This document shows positions 6,921 to 14,629 of a DNA stretch of 16,322 nt, in pieces. The translations under genes and the position numbers were made by a program. The stretch is from an uncultured Collinsella sp. (GTDB lineage: Bacteria; Actinomycetota; Coriobacteriia; Coriobacteriales; Coriobacteriaceae). The stretch is from the NCBI GenBank assembly GCA_959596495.1, contig CAUFXK010000041.1, forward strand, positions 1-16,322. The letters are read 5' to 3'. Within the stretch, counting starts at the first letter, position 1, and each line of letters opens with the position of its first letter. Under the pieces are notes generated by a model that made no database searches, had not been told where the DNA came from, and was given only the letters and a program-made list of their open reading frames with translations.

Positions 6921-6935
6921 CTCGAATATTTCGAG
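6921..6935. promoter_or_regulatory. Palindromic candidate operator in the symporter/recJ divergent region
   Basis: CTCGAA-TAT-TTCGAG is a 15-bp site with perfect 6-bp arms, located between the divergent symporter and recJ genes, about 80 bp upstream of each. It lacks the GAAC-N4-GTTC pattern of actinobacterial/Bacillus LexA boxes. It may be an operator for either gene; no regulator is encoded nearby. Confidence 0.35.
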
Positions 6936-7000
6936 GCTATTACCGGCATCGTTTACCGAAACCGCGGCGTGCTGCGGCGATTTGCGTCTGCTCTGCACGG

Positions 7001-7006
7001 TATAAT
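7001..7006 (+). promoter_or_regulatory. Putative -10 box of the recJ-rel operon
   Basis: A perfect TATAAT lies 62 bp before a 21-codon leader frame and 114 bp before the recJ start. No good -35 hexamer is found 16-18 bp upstream (CGATTT at 6978-6983), so the promoter may need an activator or be moderate in strength. Confidence 0.45.
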
Positions 7007-7062
7007 AAATCCGTTCAACAGATCTGCCTGCCGAAGCGGGCATACACAGAGGACTCATCGCT

Positions 7063-7128
7063 ATGAACCGTGAGAGGTATCGCGGCGACCTGCCCCTATC
7101 GGGGGTGGGCGCCTATGTCATCGCTTAA
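7063..7128 (+). CDS. Possible 21-residue leader peptide overlapping the recJ start
   Basis: ATG 7063 is preceded by AGAGGA at nine bases' distance, a better ribosome site than that of recJ. The frame runs 21 codons to TAA at 7126-7128, starting MNRERYRG and ending GVGAYVIA. Its last 14 bases overlap the beginning of recJ in another frame, so ribosomes finishing the leader would stop right at the recJ start, allowing coupled translation. It has no recognised domain and could be chance; conservation in related genomes would decide. Confidence 0.4.
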   Translation: MNRERYRGDLPLSGVGAYVIA

Positions 7129-10100
7129 GACGACGCATCGCTGGGCGGTCGCTCAGCAAAACCCCGAGCTCGAAAAGGAGCTTTCGGCTGGCCTGGGCAT
7201 TCCCGGGCTGGTGGCGCGTATTATGGTCGCGCACGGCATTACATCCATCGAAGAAGGTCAGCTGTTTTTGACGCCTTCGCTCGATCGCGACTGGGCCGAC
7301 CCACTCATTATCCCGGGCATGTCGGTCGTTGCCGACCGCGTCGAGCGTGCTATTTGCAACCACGAGCACATTGCGGTCTTTGGCGATTTTGACGTTGACG
7401 GTATTACGTCGACCTGTCTGTTGACCGAGGCACTACGCACGTTTGGCGCCGATGTCACGCCGTTTATTCCGCATCGCTTTGACGAGGGCTACGGTCTTTC
7501 GCGCGCGGCGCTCGACCGCGTTAACGAGCTCGCTCGCCCCCAGCTGATCGTGACCGTCGATAACGGCATTGCCGCCAAGGAAGAGGTTTCCTATCTGGAG
7601 AGCCTGGGGATCGATTTGGTGGTCACGGACCATCACGAGCCCTCCGACCAGGTGCCGCAGGGTGTGCCCCTGACCGACCCCAAGCTCGAGGATGAGGGGC
7701 CCTCGCGTGAACTTGCCGGTGCTGGTGTGGCGCTCAAGCTGGTGCAAGTCCTGGGTGAGCGCCTGGGCAAGCCGTCGTATTGGCGTTCGCTAATCGAGGT
7801 CGCGGCGCTGGGCACCGTGTCCGACATGATGCCGCTCACGCCCGAGAACCGCGCGCTGGTTGCCGAGGGCATCCAGCAGATGCGCGTAACCGCTCGTCCC
7901 GGCTATATCGCGCTTGCTGCGCTCGCCAAGACGGACCTTTCGAGCATTACGGCGGATGGCCTATCGTTCTCGCTCATTCCCCGCTTAAACGCTGCCGGTC
8001 GCATGGCCGATCCCAAGCTGGCGCTCGACCTGCTGCTTGCCCGCGATCCCATCGAAGCAAGCGCACTGGCGGCTGAGCTCGAGGAAATCAACCGCCAGCG
8101 CCGTGAGATCGAGGCGGAGCTCACGCGCGATGCCATGGCAAAGGTCGAGAAGACCTATGACGGCGGACGCGCAATCGTCGTGGGTGGCGAGGGCTGGCAC
8201 GAGGGCGTCAAGGGCATCGTGGCAAGCCGTCTGACCAACCGCTATCACGTGCCGGCGCTGCTGTTCTCGATCGAGGACGGTATCGCGCGCGGCTCTGGTC
8301 GCTCGGTGGGCAAAGTTAACCTGTTTGACGCCGTCGAGCGTTGTTCCGACCTGCTGATTCGTCGCGGCGGACATGCCGGTGCGGTGGGTGTGACCATCGA
8401 GGCATCCAAGCTCGATGAGTTCCGCCGCCGCCTTTCCGCCGTGCTATCGGAGCTTCCCGCCGATGACTTTGAGGACACTGACGAGGTTGCCGCCACCGTT
8501 GACCTCTCCGAGCTAAATATCGAGACTATCGAGCAGATTTCCCGTCTTGAGCCGTTTGGCCAGGGCAATAAGGTGCCGCTGCTGGCTGCCGAGGGCGTGA
8601 CGATGTGCGATCGCGCCGTGGTGGGCAAAACCGGCGAGCACATGCGCTTTGTGGCGACCGATGGCGCCGCGAGTGTGCCGGCCATCATGTTCCGCGTGCC
8701 GCAGATCGATAAGCTCATCAATTGCGACAGCGCCGTCGACTTGGTGTTCGAGGCCGTGGCCGAGCATTGGCAGGGACGCGTGAAGCCCAAGCTCATGATC
8801 AAAGATGTCTTGGTGCGCGATACCGCGGCGTCCAATATCGACGATCCGGCATGCGAGCTTCGCCGCGGCGTGCAACCGGCGGATTCTGGCCTGCGCCTGG
8901 AGTCGCGTAAACGCGAGACGCTCGCCCAGCTTTCTTATACCGAGCTCACGCGCTCGCTTATCCATAGCTTTATCGGCTCGAACCAGCCACATCGCGCGCA
9001 GGTCGAGGCACTCGACGCGCTCGCCGACCACCAGAGCGTTTTGGCCGTTATGGGGACGGGACGTGGTAAGTCGCTCATCTTCCATGCGCATGCCGCGCGC
9101 GAGGCGGTCCTTCGAGGGCGTGCGAGCATCTTTGTCTATCCGCTGCGCGCACTCGTTGCCGACCAGGCCTATCATCTTTCATCGACGATGGCTGCGCTCG
9201 GCATTGGCGTTGGCGTGCTGACCGGCGAGACCGTGGAGGCCGCACGCGATGACGTGTTCGCCGGCCTAGCTTCGGGCCGCACCGGTATCGTGCTCACGAC
9301 GCCCGAGTTCCTATCTATCCACCGTGACCGCTTCGCGCGTTCGGGCCGCATCGGCTTTGTCGTTATCGATGAGGCGCACCACGCCGGCCTTGCCAAGGGC
9401 GGCGACCGCAGCGCCTATCTCGACATGCCCGATATCCTCAAAGCCCTGGGCGACCCGGTTGTTATGGCTGCGACGGCCACCGCGACGGCTCCGGTCGTGG
9501 CCGAGCTTGCCCGCATGCTGCCGATTACTCGCACGGTGGTCGACGAGACGGTGCGCGAGAACCTGCAGCTCGAGGACGACCGCGACCTTGCGAGCCGCGA
9601 GAACCGTTTGGTGTCGATCGTGGCGACGGGGGAGAAGACCGTCATTTACGTCAATTCGCGCGACCAGTCCGTGGCGCTCGCCAAGACGTTGCGCAAGCGT
9701 GTGCCCGATTGCGCAACCCATATCGCGTTCTATAACGCGGGGCTTGCGCGCTCCGATCGCCGCCGCGTGGAGGAAGCATTCCGAGACGGAAGCCTCAGCT
9801 GCATCGTTTCGACCTCCGCCTTTGGCGAGGGTGTCAATCTGCCCGATATCCGCCATGTCGTGCTGTACCACATGCCGTTTGGCGCCATTGAGTTCAACCA
9901 GATGAGTGGCCGCGCCGGTCGCGATGGACAGCCCGCCGTGATTCACCTGCTCTATTCGTCGCGCGACGCCCGCATTAATGAGCGCCTACTCGACTGCTAT
10001 GCGCCCGAGCGCGACGAGCTCGTCACGCTCTATCGCGCTCTGCAAACCATGTGGCGCTCCAACCGCGGCAAGACCGGGGACGATTCCTTTAGCGCGAGCG

Positions 10101-10402
10101 ATATCGACATCGCGCAGATGTGCCTTGCCATCGATGCCCGCACGCCGGTCGACGAGCGCTCGGTGGAAAGTGGCCTGGGAATCTTCGAAGAGCTTGGCTT
10201 CTGTCGCGTTTCGGGGTTTGACGACACCCGTCGCATCGCGATGGCCGAAAACCCCGGCCGTGTGCAATTGAGCAGGTCAATTCGCTATTTGGAGGGCTTG
10301 CGTTCGCGCATGGAGTTCTCGGCTTTCCGGAGTTGGGCGCTCGATTCGTGCGCTTCTGATATGCTAGCCAAAGTTAACCGCCCGATCGTACCGCGGGCCT
10401 AG
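7115..10402 (+). CDS. recJ: RecJ single-strand DNA exonuclease fused to a RecQ-like SF2 helicase
   Basis: The product has 1095 residues, against about 560-800 for usual RecJ. Residues 1-590 are a complete RecJ: DHH motif I FGDFDVDG (D91, D93, D95), motif III TDHH (D172, H173, H174), GTVSD (233-237), the DHHA1 motif RRGGHAG (H420) and an OB-fold segment (SRLEPFGQGN). Residues about 615-950 are a full SF2 helicase: Walker A GTGRGKS (K652), DEAH (752-755), TATATA motif III, STSAFGEGVNLPDIRHVV and motif VI QMSGRAGRDG (Q929). A helical C-terminal domain follows. RecJ degrades single strands 5' to 3' during recombination and repair, and RecQ-type helicases feed it in the RecF pathway, so the fusion would unwind and resect in one chain. 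ATG 7115 gives the usual RecJ start (HRWAV near the N-terminus); GTG 7070 is in frame but lacks a close ribosome site. Confidence 0.93.
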   Translation: MSSLKTTHRWAVAQQNPELEKELSAGLGIPGLVARIMVAHGITSIEEGQLFLTPSLDRDWADPLIIPGMSVVADRVERAICNHEHIAVFGDFDVDGITSTCLLTEALRTFGADVTPFIPHRFDEGYGLSRAALDRVNELARPQLIVTVDNGIAAKEEVSYLESLGIDLVVTDHHEPSDQVPQGVPLTDPKLEDEGPSRELAGAGVALKLVQVLGERLGKPSYWRSLIEVAALGTVSDMMPLTPENRALVAEGIQQMRVTARPGYIALAALAKTDLSSITADGLSFSLIPRLNAAGRMADPKLALDLLLARDPIEASALAAELEEINRQRREIEAELTRDAMAKVEKTYDGGRAIVVGGEGWHEGVKGIVASRLTNRYHVPALLFSIEDGIARGSGRSVGKVNLFDAVERCSDLLIRRGGHAGAVGVTIEASKLDEFRRRLSAVLSELPADDFEDTDEVAATVDLSELNIETIEQISRLEPFGQGNKVPLLAAEGVTMCDRAVVGKTGEHMRFVATDGAASVPAIMFRVPQIDKLINCDSAVDLVFEAVAEHWQGRVKPKLMIKDVLVRDTAASNIDDPACELRRGVQPADSGLRLESRKRETLAQLSYTELTRSLIHSFIGSNQPHRAQVEALDALADHQSVLAVMGTGRGKSLIFHAHAAREAVLRGRASIFVYPLRALVADQAYHLSSTMAALGIGVGVLTGETVEAARDDVFAGLASGRTGIVLTTPEFLSIHRDRFARSGRIGFVVIDEAHHAGLAKGGDRSAYLDMPDILKALGDPVVMAATATATAPVVAELARMLPITRTVVDETVRENLQLEDDRDLASRENRLVSIVATGEKTVIYVNSRDQSVALAKTLRKRVPDCATHIAFYNAGLARSDRRRVEEAFRDGSLSCIVSTSAFGEGVNLPDIRHVVLYHMPFGAIEFNQMSGRAGRDGQPAVIHLLYSSRDARINERLLDCYAPERDELVTLYRALQTMWRSNRGKTGDDSFSASDIDIAQMCLAIDARTPVDERSVESGLGIFEELGFCRVSGFDDTRRIAMAENPGRVQLSRSIRYLEGLRSRMEFSAFRSWALDSCASDMLAKVNRPIVPRA

Positions 10403-10417
10403 GGGAAGGGGACCTCG

Positions 10418-12778
10418 ATGGATGCCGCAGCCCGTACCGCCCATGATTCCGCCCTCCAGCCGTTCTCGGAGATGGAGCACTATAAGCATGCCGATGAGCT
10501 GCCGCCCGAGATTATGGCGGACAGCTACGACAAACTGGAGCGCCTGTGCCTCAAATATATGAATGAGGACGACTTTTCTAAGGTGGAGCAGGCCTATTGC
10601 TTTGCTGCCGAGAAGCACTGCAACCAAAAGCGCCGCTCGGGTGAGATGTACATCAACCATCCCGTCGAGGTGGCCATCATTTTGGCCGATCTCAAGATGG
10701 ACTGCGATGTGGTGTGCGCCGCGCTGCTGCACGATACCGTCGAGGATACCGAGACCTCGCTTGCCGATGTTTCCGGCCTGTTTGGCGATACGGTGGCCGA
10801 GCTCGTCGATGGCGTGACCAAGCTCACCAACATCGAAGTCGACAGTATGGACGAGAAACAGGCGCTCACGCTGCGAAAGATGTTCCTCGCCATGTCCAAG
10901 GACATCCGCGTCATCATCGTTAAGCTTGCCGACCGTCTGCACAACATGCGCACCCTTGCAGCCCTGCGTGAGGACCGTCGCCTGTTTAAGGCTCGCGAGA
11001 CCATGGACGTGTATGCGCCCCTGGCCGACCGTCTGGGCATGAGCTCCATTAAATGGGAGCTCGAGGACCTGTCCTTCTTCTACCTGGAGCCCGATGCCTA
11101 CCAGCGCATCGCACGCATGGTGGCGGAGTCGCGCGAGGTCCGTGAGCGCTATCTGGCCGAGACCATCAAGACGCTCACCGACGAGCTCAACCGCATTGGC
11201 CTGGAAGACTTCCAGATCAACGGCCGTTCCAAGCACTATTGGTCCATCTACCAAAAGATGAAGCGCAAGGGCAAGGAATTCTCCGAGATCTACGACCTGG
11301 TGGCACTGCGCGTCATCACGCATTCGGTGCGCGATTGCTACTCCACGCTCGGCGCGGTGCACACGCTGTGGCACCCCATGCCCGGCCGCTTTAAAGACTA
11401 TATCGCCATGCCCAAGGTCAATAACTACCAGTCGCTCCACACGACGGTCATCGGCCCCACGGCTCGCCCGCTCGAGATTCAGATTCGTACCTACGAGATG
11501 CATGAGCAGGCTGAGTACGGCATTGCCGCCCACTGGCTATATAAGAAGTCGGGCGGATCGTCTGCTTCCAAGACCAATGACGCTCAACGTTTGGACGACC
11601 AGATCAACTGGCTCAAGCATTCGCTCGATTGGGCGGCTTCCGACGAGATCACCGATGCCAAGGAATACCTGCATTCGCTGAAGGTCGACCTCTTCGATCA
11701 GGAGATCTTTGTCTTTACGCCCAAGGGCGAGGTCATGGCGCTTCGTGCCGGCTCCACGCCGCTCGACTTTGCCTACGCCGTTCACACCGAGGTGGGAAAC
11801 CATTGCGTCGGCGCCAAAATCAACGGTGCGGTGGCTCCGCTCACGCACGAGATTAAGACGGGTGACCGTGTCGAGATTCTGACTAACAAGAGTTCCAAGC
11901 CGTCGCGTGATTGGCTCAAGATCGTTAAGACACCTTCCGCCAAGTCAAAGATCCGCCGCTATTTTGCCGCTGCGACCAAGGACGACGACGCTGCTGCTGG
12001 TCGCGATATGCTGGCTAAGGACCTGCGTAAGCGTGGCTATGGCATTTCTACGCCGCGTTCGACGCGTGCGCTCAACGCCGTGGCGGAGCAGTTTAACTTC
12101 AAGCAGCTCGAGGACCTGTTTGCCGCCGTCGGCGCCGGCAAGGTTGCCCCGCGCGCTGTGGGCAATAAGGTCGAGCAAATCTTGGACCCCAAGCCCGAGG
12201 AACAGCTCACCAAGGCCGAGGCTATCGCCGAGGTCGTCAAGCAGCCTGCTCGCGGCTCCAACCGCAAGCCGCAAAAGCGCGGCAAGAGCGCCAGTAACGG
12301 CATTATCGTCAAGGGCGAGAGCAACAGCGGCCTACTGGTCCGTCTGGCTCATTGCTGCAACCCCGTGACGGGCGACGACATCGTCGGCTTCATCACGCGC
12401 GGTCGTGGCGTTTCGGTGCATCGCGCCAACTGTCCCAACGTCAAGGGTCTTATGGAGCATCCCGAGCGCATGATCGAAGTGGAGTGGGACGGCGCTGCCG
12501 ACACCCTCTTCCAGGTCGAGATCGTGGTCGAGTGCCTGGACCGCATGGGCCTGCTCAAGGATGTCACCATTGCCATTGGCGATGCGGGCGGCAATATCCT
12601 TTCTGCCGCCACGTCGACCAACCGCGAGGGTATTGCAACCCTGCGCTTTATGGTCGAGATCTCGGACGCGAGTGGTCTGGATCCGCTGCTGGCCTCCATC
12701 AGCAGCGTTGACTCGGTCTACGACGCGCGCCGCCTGATGCCCGGTGAGGGTGGAGCCCAGCTTAAGCGCCGCGTTTAG
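10418..12778 (+). CDS. rel: Bifunctional (p)ppGpp synthetase/hydrolase Rel (RelA/SpoT family)
   Basis: The product has 786 residues, full length for a long RSH. The HD hydrolase domain has H81, H105-D106 and D172 (VKLADRLHN), with the same spacing as in streptococcal Rel. The synthetase domain has GRSKHYWSIYQK, D293 (YDLVALRV) and E353 (LEIQIRT). The substrate-loop motif is RFKD (324-327), the RxKD form of bifunctional enzymes, not the ExDD form of synthetase-only RelA. Then come TGS (IFVFTPKGEVMALRAGSTP), the cysteine-rich region (AHCCNPVTGDD...HRANCPN) and a C-terminal ACT domain. It should make and destroy (p)ppGpp on stalled ribosomes. It starts 15 bp after recJ with AAGGGGA as ribosome site, so the two are probably co-transcribed. 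Confidence 0.97.
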   Translation: MDAAARTAHDSALQPFSEMEHYKHADELPPEIMADSYDKLERLCLKYMNEDDFSKVEQAYCFAAEKHCNQKRRSGEMYINHPVEVAIILADLKMDCDVVCAALLHDTVEDTETSLADVSGLFGDTVAELVDGVTKLTNIEVDSMDEKQALTLRKMFLAMSKDIRVIIVKLADRLHNMRTLAALREDRRLFKARETMDVYAPLADRLGMSSIKWELEDLSFFYLEPDAYQRIARMVAESREVRERYLAETIKTLTDELNRIGLEDFQINGRSKHYWSIYQKMKRKGKEFSEIYDLVALRVITHSVRDCYSTLGAVHTLWHPMPGRFKDYIAMPKVNNYQSLHTTVIGPTARPLEIQIRTYEMHEQAEYGIAAHWLYKKSGGSSASKTNDAQRLDDQINWLKHSLDWAASDEITDAKEYLHSLKVDLFDQEIFVFTPKGEVMALRAGSTPLDFAYAVHTEVGNHCVGAKINGAVAPLTHEIKTGDRVEILTNKSSKPSRDWLKIVKTPSAKSKIRRYFAAATKDDDAAAGRDMLAKDLRKRGYGISTPRSTRALNAVAEQFNFKQLEDLFAAVGAGKVAPRAVGNKVEQILDPKPEEQLTKAEAIAEVVKQPARGSNRKPQKRGKSASNGIIVKGESNSGLLVRLAHCCNPVTGDDIVGFITRGRGVSVHRANCPNVKGLMEHPERMIEVEWDGAADTLFQVEIVVECLDRMGLLKDVTIAIGDAGGNILSAATSTNREGIATLRFMVEISDASGLDPLLASISSVDSVYDARRLMPGEGGAQLKRRV

Positions 12779-12814
12779 TCGCGACGAACGTGTCGCATTA
12801 TCGATATTCGCTAC

Positions 12815-12842
12815 ACTCGAGGCATCGTTTGATGCCTCGAGT
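12815..12842 (+). repeat. Perfect 12-bp hairpin between rel and the metallo-hydrolase gene
   Basis: ACTCGAGGCATC pairs perfectly with GATGCCTCGAGT around the loop GTTT. It ends only seven bases before the ribosome site (GAGGAGAGGG) of the downstream gene. There is no T-run (TCTATAG follows), so it is not a typical terminator. It may weaken read-through, protect an mRNA end after processing, or modulate translation. A possible -10 (TACACT, 12812-12817) overlaps its left arm. Confidence 0.65.
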
Positions 12843-12862
12843 TCTATAGAGAGGAGAGGGAC

Positions 12863-13546
12863 ATGAGCGCTGTGTCCTTGGATTTAACTCCCAAGGGATC
12901 GGTCGAGATCGAGACGCTCGTAAACGGTCCCATTCAGACCAATAGCTATGCTGTTATTTCGGACAATGAGTGCGTGATTATCGATCCCGCATGGGAAGGC
13001 GAACGCCTGGTGGAGCATATTCGAGCCGAGCATCCCGGCGTACGCGTGTTTGGCGCCGTATGCACTCATGGCCATGCCGATCATGTTGGTGGTGTTGCAG
13101 GCGTGCGAACCACCGTTGGCGAGGGCTGCCAGTATGAGCTGTGTGCTAAGGATGTGGCGGTGCCGCATGCGAACATCGAGGAACAGCGAGCTATGTGGGG
13201 CATTGAGACGCCTGACCCCGGGGAGCCGACGCACCTGCTCGCCGAGGGAGATGCTATCAAGGTGGGCGATATCTACCTGCAGGTGATCGAGACGCCAGGG
13301 CATACGCCGGGCGGGATCGTCTTGTTTGCTGCCACCGAGCAGGGGAACATTGCCTTTGTGGGCGACACCCTGTTTCCGGGTGGGCACGGCCGCACCGATC
13401 TTTCTGGAGGAGACGAGGCGGCGATTCTGCGCTCGCTCTCCAAGCTCGCCCGGCTTCTCCCGCCCGATACCGTTTGCCTAACCGGTCATGGCGATTCGAC
13501 CACCATGGCACGCGAGCTCATGCAGAACCCTTTCATGCAGATTTAG
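12863..13546 (+). CDS. MBL-fold metallo-hydrolase (glyoxalase II-like)
   Basis: The product has 227 residues with no signal peptide, so cytoplasmic. Motifs of the glyoxalase II/YcbL group: opening NGPIQTNSYAVI, metal motif THGHADHVGG (H69, H71, D73, H74), ETPGHTPGG with the next metal histidine, GDTLFPGGHGRTD, and a C-terminal LTGHGDSTTM histidine. The large glutathione-binding C-terminal domain of true hydroxyacylglutathione hydrolases is absent, so a small thioester or other hydrolase of the YcbL type is likely; the substrate is unknown. It follows rel after 84 bp, a common neighbour arrangement in Gram-positive bacteria, but the hairpin between them may partly separate expression. The ATG at 12863 has a strong ribosome site. 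Confidence 0.93.
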   Translation: MSAVSLDLTPKGSVEIETLVNGPIQTNSYAVISDNECVIIDPAWEGERLVEHIRAEHPGVRVFGAVCTHGHADHVGGVAGVRTTVGEGCQYELCAKDVAVPHANIEEQRAMWGIETPDPGEPTHLLAEGDAIKVGDIYLQVIETPGHTPGGIVLFAATEQGNIAFVGDTLFPGGHGRTDLSGGDEAAILRSLSKLARLLPPDTVCLTGHGDSTTMARELMQNPFMQI

Positions 13547-13576
13547 CTTAATAGTCGGCTTTTGAAGCACGAGAAG

Positions 13577-13652
13577 CGTCCAAACGTCAAGCTATTTTTC
13601 CCCAACGGGTCGATTTCGTAGGGCAAACGGTCAAAAAAAGTCTGTTTGGACG
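13577..13652. repeat. 9-bp inverted repeat flanking an A/T-tract segment upstream of fba
   Basis: CGTCCAAAC (13577-13585) and GTTTGGACG (13644-13652) are perfect inverted copies 58 bases apart. The interior holds a T5 and an A7 run (CAAAAAAAG). No gene is visible in 13547-13741. The arrangement could be a paired operator bent by the A-tract, or a weak long-loop terminator of the upstream gene. Confidence 0.4.
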
Positions 13653-13672
13653 ATATTCGTGAACAAACGAAC

Positions 13673-13701
13673 GTTTATGCTCGGGTGCGCCGTGGTAAAA
13701 T
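13673..13701 (+). promoter_or_regulatory. Probable fba promoter
   Basis: TAAAAT (13696-13701) fits a -10 box and GTTTAT (13673-13678), 17 bp upstream, is a poor -35. The site lies 40 bp before the fba start codon, just downstream of the inverted repeat. Confidence 0.4.
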
Positions 13702-13741
13702 CTCAGGCGTTATCGGAGCAACCTTATAGGAGGTTTCTTTT

Positions 13742-14608
13742 ATGCTCGTCAACGCAGCAGACATGCTCAAGAAGGCCGAGGCCGGCAAGTACGGTCTTGG
13801 TGCCTTCAACACCAACAACCTCGAGTGGACCCTGGCTATTCTCCAGGCCGCCGAGGAGGCCAAGTCTCCGCTGATCCTTCAGTGCACCGCTGGTGCCGCT
13901 AAGTGGATGGGCGGTTTCAAGGTCTGCGCCGACATGGTCAAGGCTGCCGTCGAGGCCACGGGCGTTACCGTTCCCGTCGCCCTTCACCTCGATCACGGTT
14001 CTTACGAGGACTGCTTTAAGTGCATCGAGGCCGGCTTCACGTCCATCATGTATGACGGCTCTCACGAGGAGACCTTCCAGCTTAACCTCGACCGCACCAA
14101 GGAGCTCGTTGAGCTTGCCCACTCCAAGGGCATGTCCATCGAGGCCGAGGTCGGCGGCATCGGCGGCACCGAGGACGGCGTGACCTCCAGCGGCGAGCTC
14201 GCTGATCCTGCTGAGTGCAAGCAGATCGCTGACCTGGGCGTCGACTTCCTCGCCTGCGGCATCGGCAACATCCACGGCGTGTACCCCGCCGACTGGGCTG
14301 GCCTTTCCTTCGAGCGCCTGGGCGAGATCAAGGCCCAGACCGGCGACTTGCCCCTCGTCCTGCACGGTGGCACCGGCATCCCCGAGGATCAGATCAAGAA
14401 GGCCATTTCCCTGGGCATCTCCAAGATCAACGTCAACACCGACCTGCAGCTCGTCTTCGCCAAGGGCGTCCGCGAGTACATCGAGGCTGGCAAGGATCAG
14501 CAGGGCAAGGGCTTCGACCCCCGCAAGCTCCTCAAGCCTGGTCGCGACAACATCGTTGCTCGCACCAAGGAGCTCATGGAGGAGTTTGGCTCCGTCAACA
14601 AGGCGTAA
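13742..14608 (+). CDS. fba: Class II fructose-1,6-bisphosphate aldolase
   Basis: The product has 288 residues, typical of the short class II (FbaA/GatY-like) enzymes. It splits fructose 1,6-bisphosphate into dihydroxyacetone phosphate and glyceraldehyde 3-phosphate in glycolysis, using zinc. Visible residues: HLDHG with the catalytic aspartate D84 and zinc ligand H85, EAEVGGIGG (the conserved Glu loop), GNIHGVYP with H178, and LHGGTGIP with H208, followed by INVNTDLQ that binds substrate phosphate. Codon use is strongly biased to a few C-ending and AAG/GAG codons, unlike the neighbours, a sign of very high expression, and the ribosome site AGGAGGT is perfect. Tagatose-bisphosphate aldolases share this fold, so substrate range could be wider. 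It is a single-gene unit with its own promoter and a strong hairpin behind it. Confidence 0.95.
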   Translation: MLVNAADMLKKAEAGKYGLGAFNTNNLEWTLAILQAAEEAKSPLILQCTAGAAKWMGGFKVCADMVKAAVEATGVTVPVALHLDHGSYEDCFKCIEAGFTSIMYDGSHEETFQLNLDRTKELVELAHSKGMSIEAEVGGIGGTEDGVTSSGELADPAECKQIADLGVDFLACGIGNIHGVYPADWAGLSFERLGEIKAQTGDLPLVLHGGTGIPEDQIKKAISLGISKINVNTDLQLVFAKGVREYIEAGKDQQGKGFDPRKLLKPGRDNIVARTKELMEEFGSVNKA

Positions 14609-14629
14609 GTAGCGGTTTAACTTCCCGCC

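Noticed and set aside
10364..11533. A 389-codon open frame on the minus strand over rel
   Set aside because: It mirrors the highly conserved rel coding region, has a leucine/valine/histidine-rich nonsense composition and no family match.
13659..13874. Small plus-strand frame starting at GTG 13659 upstream of fba
   Set aside because: It runs through the fba promoter and ribosome site into fba in a wrong frame and has no ribosome site of its own.
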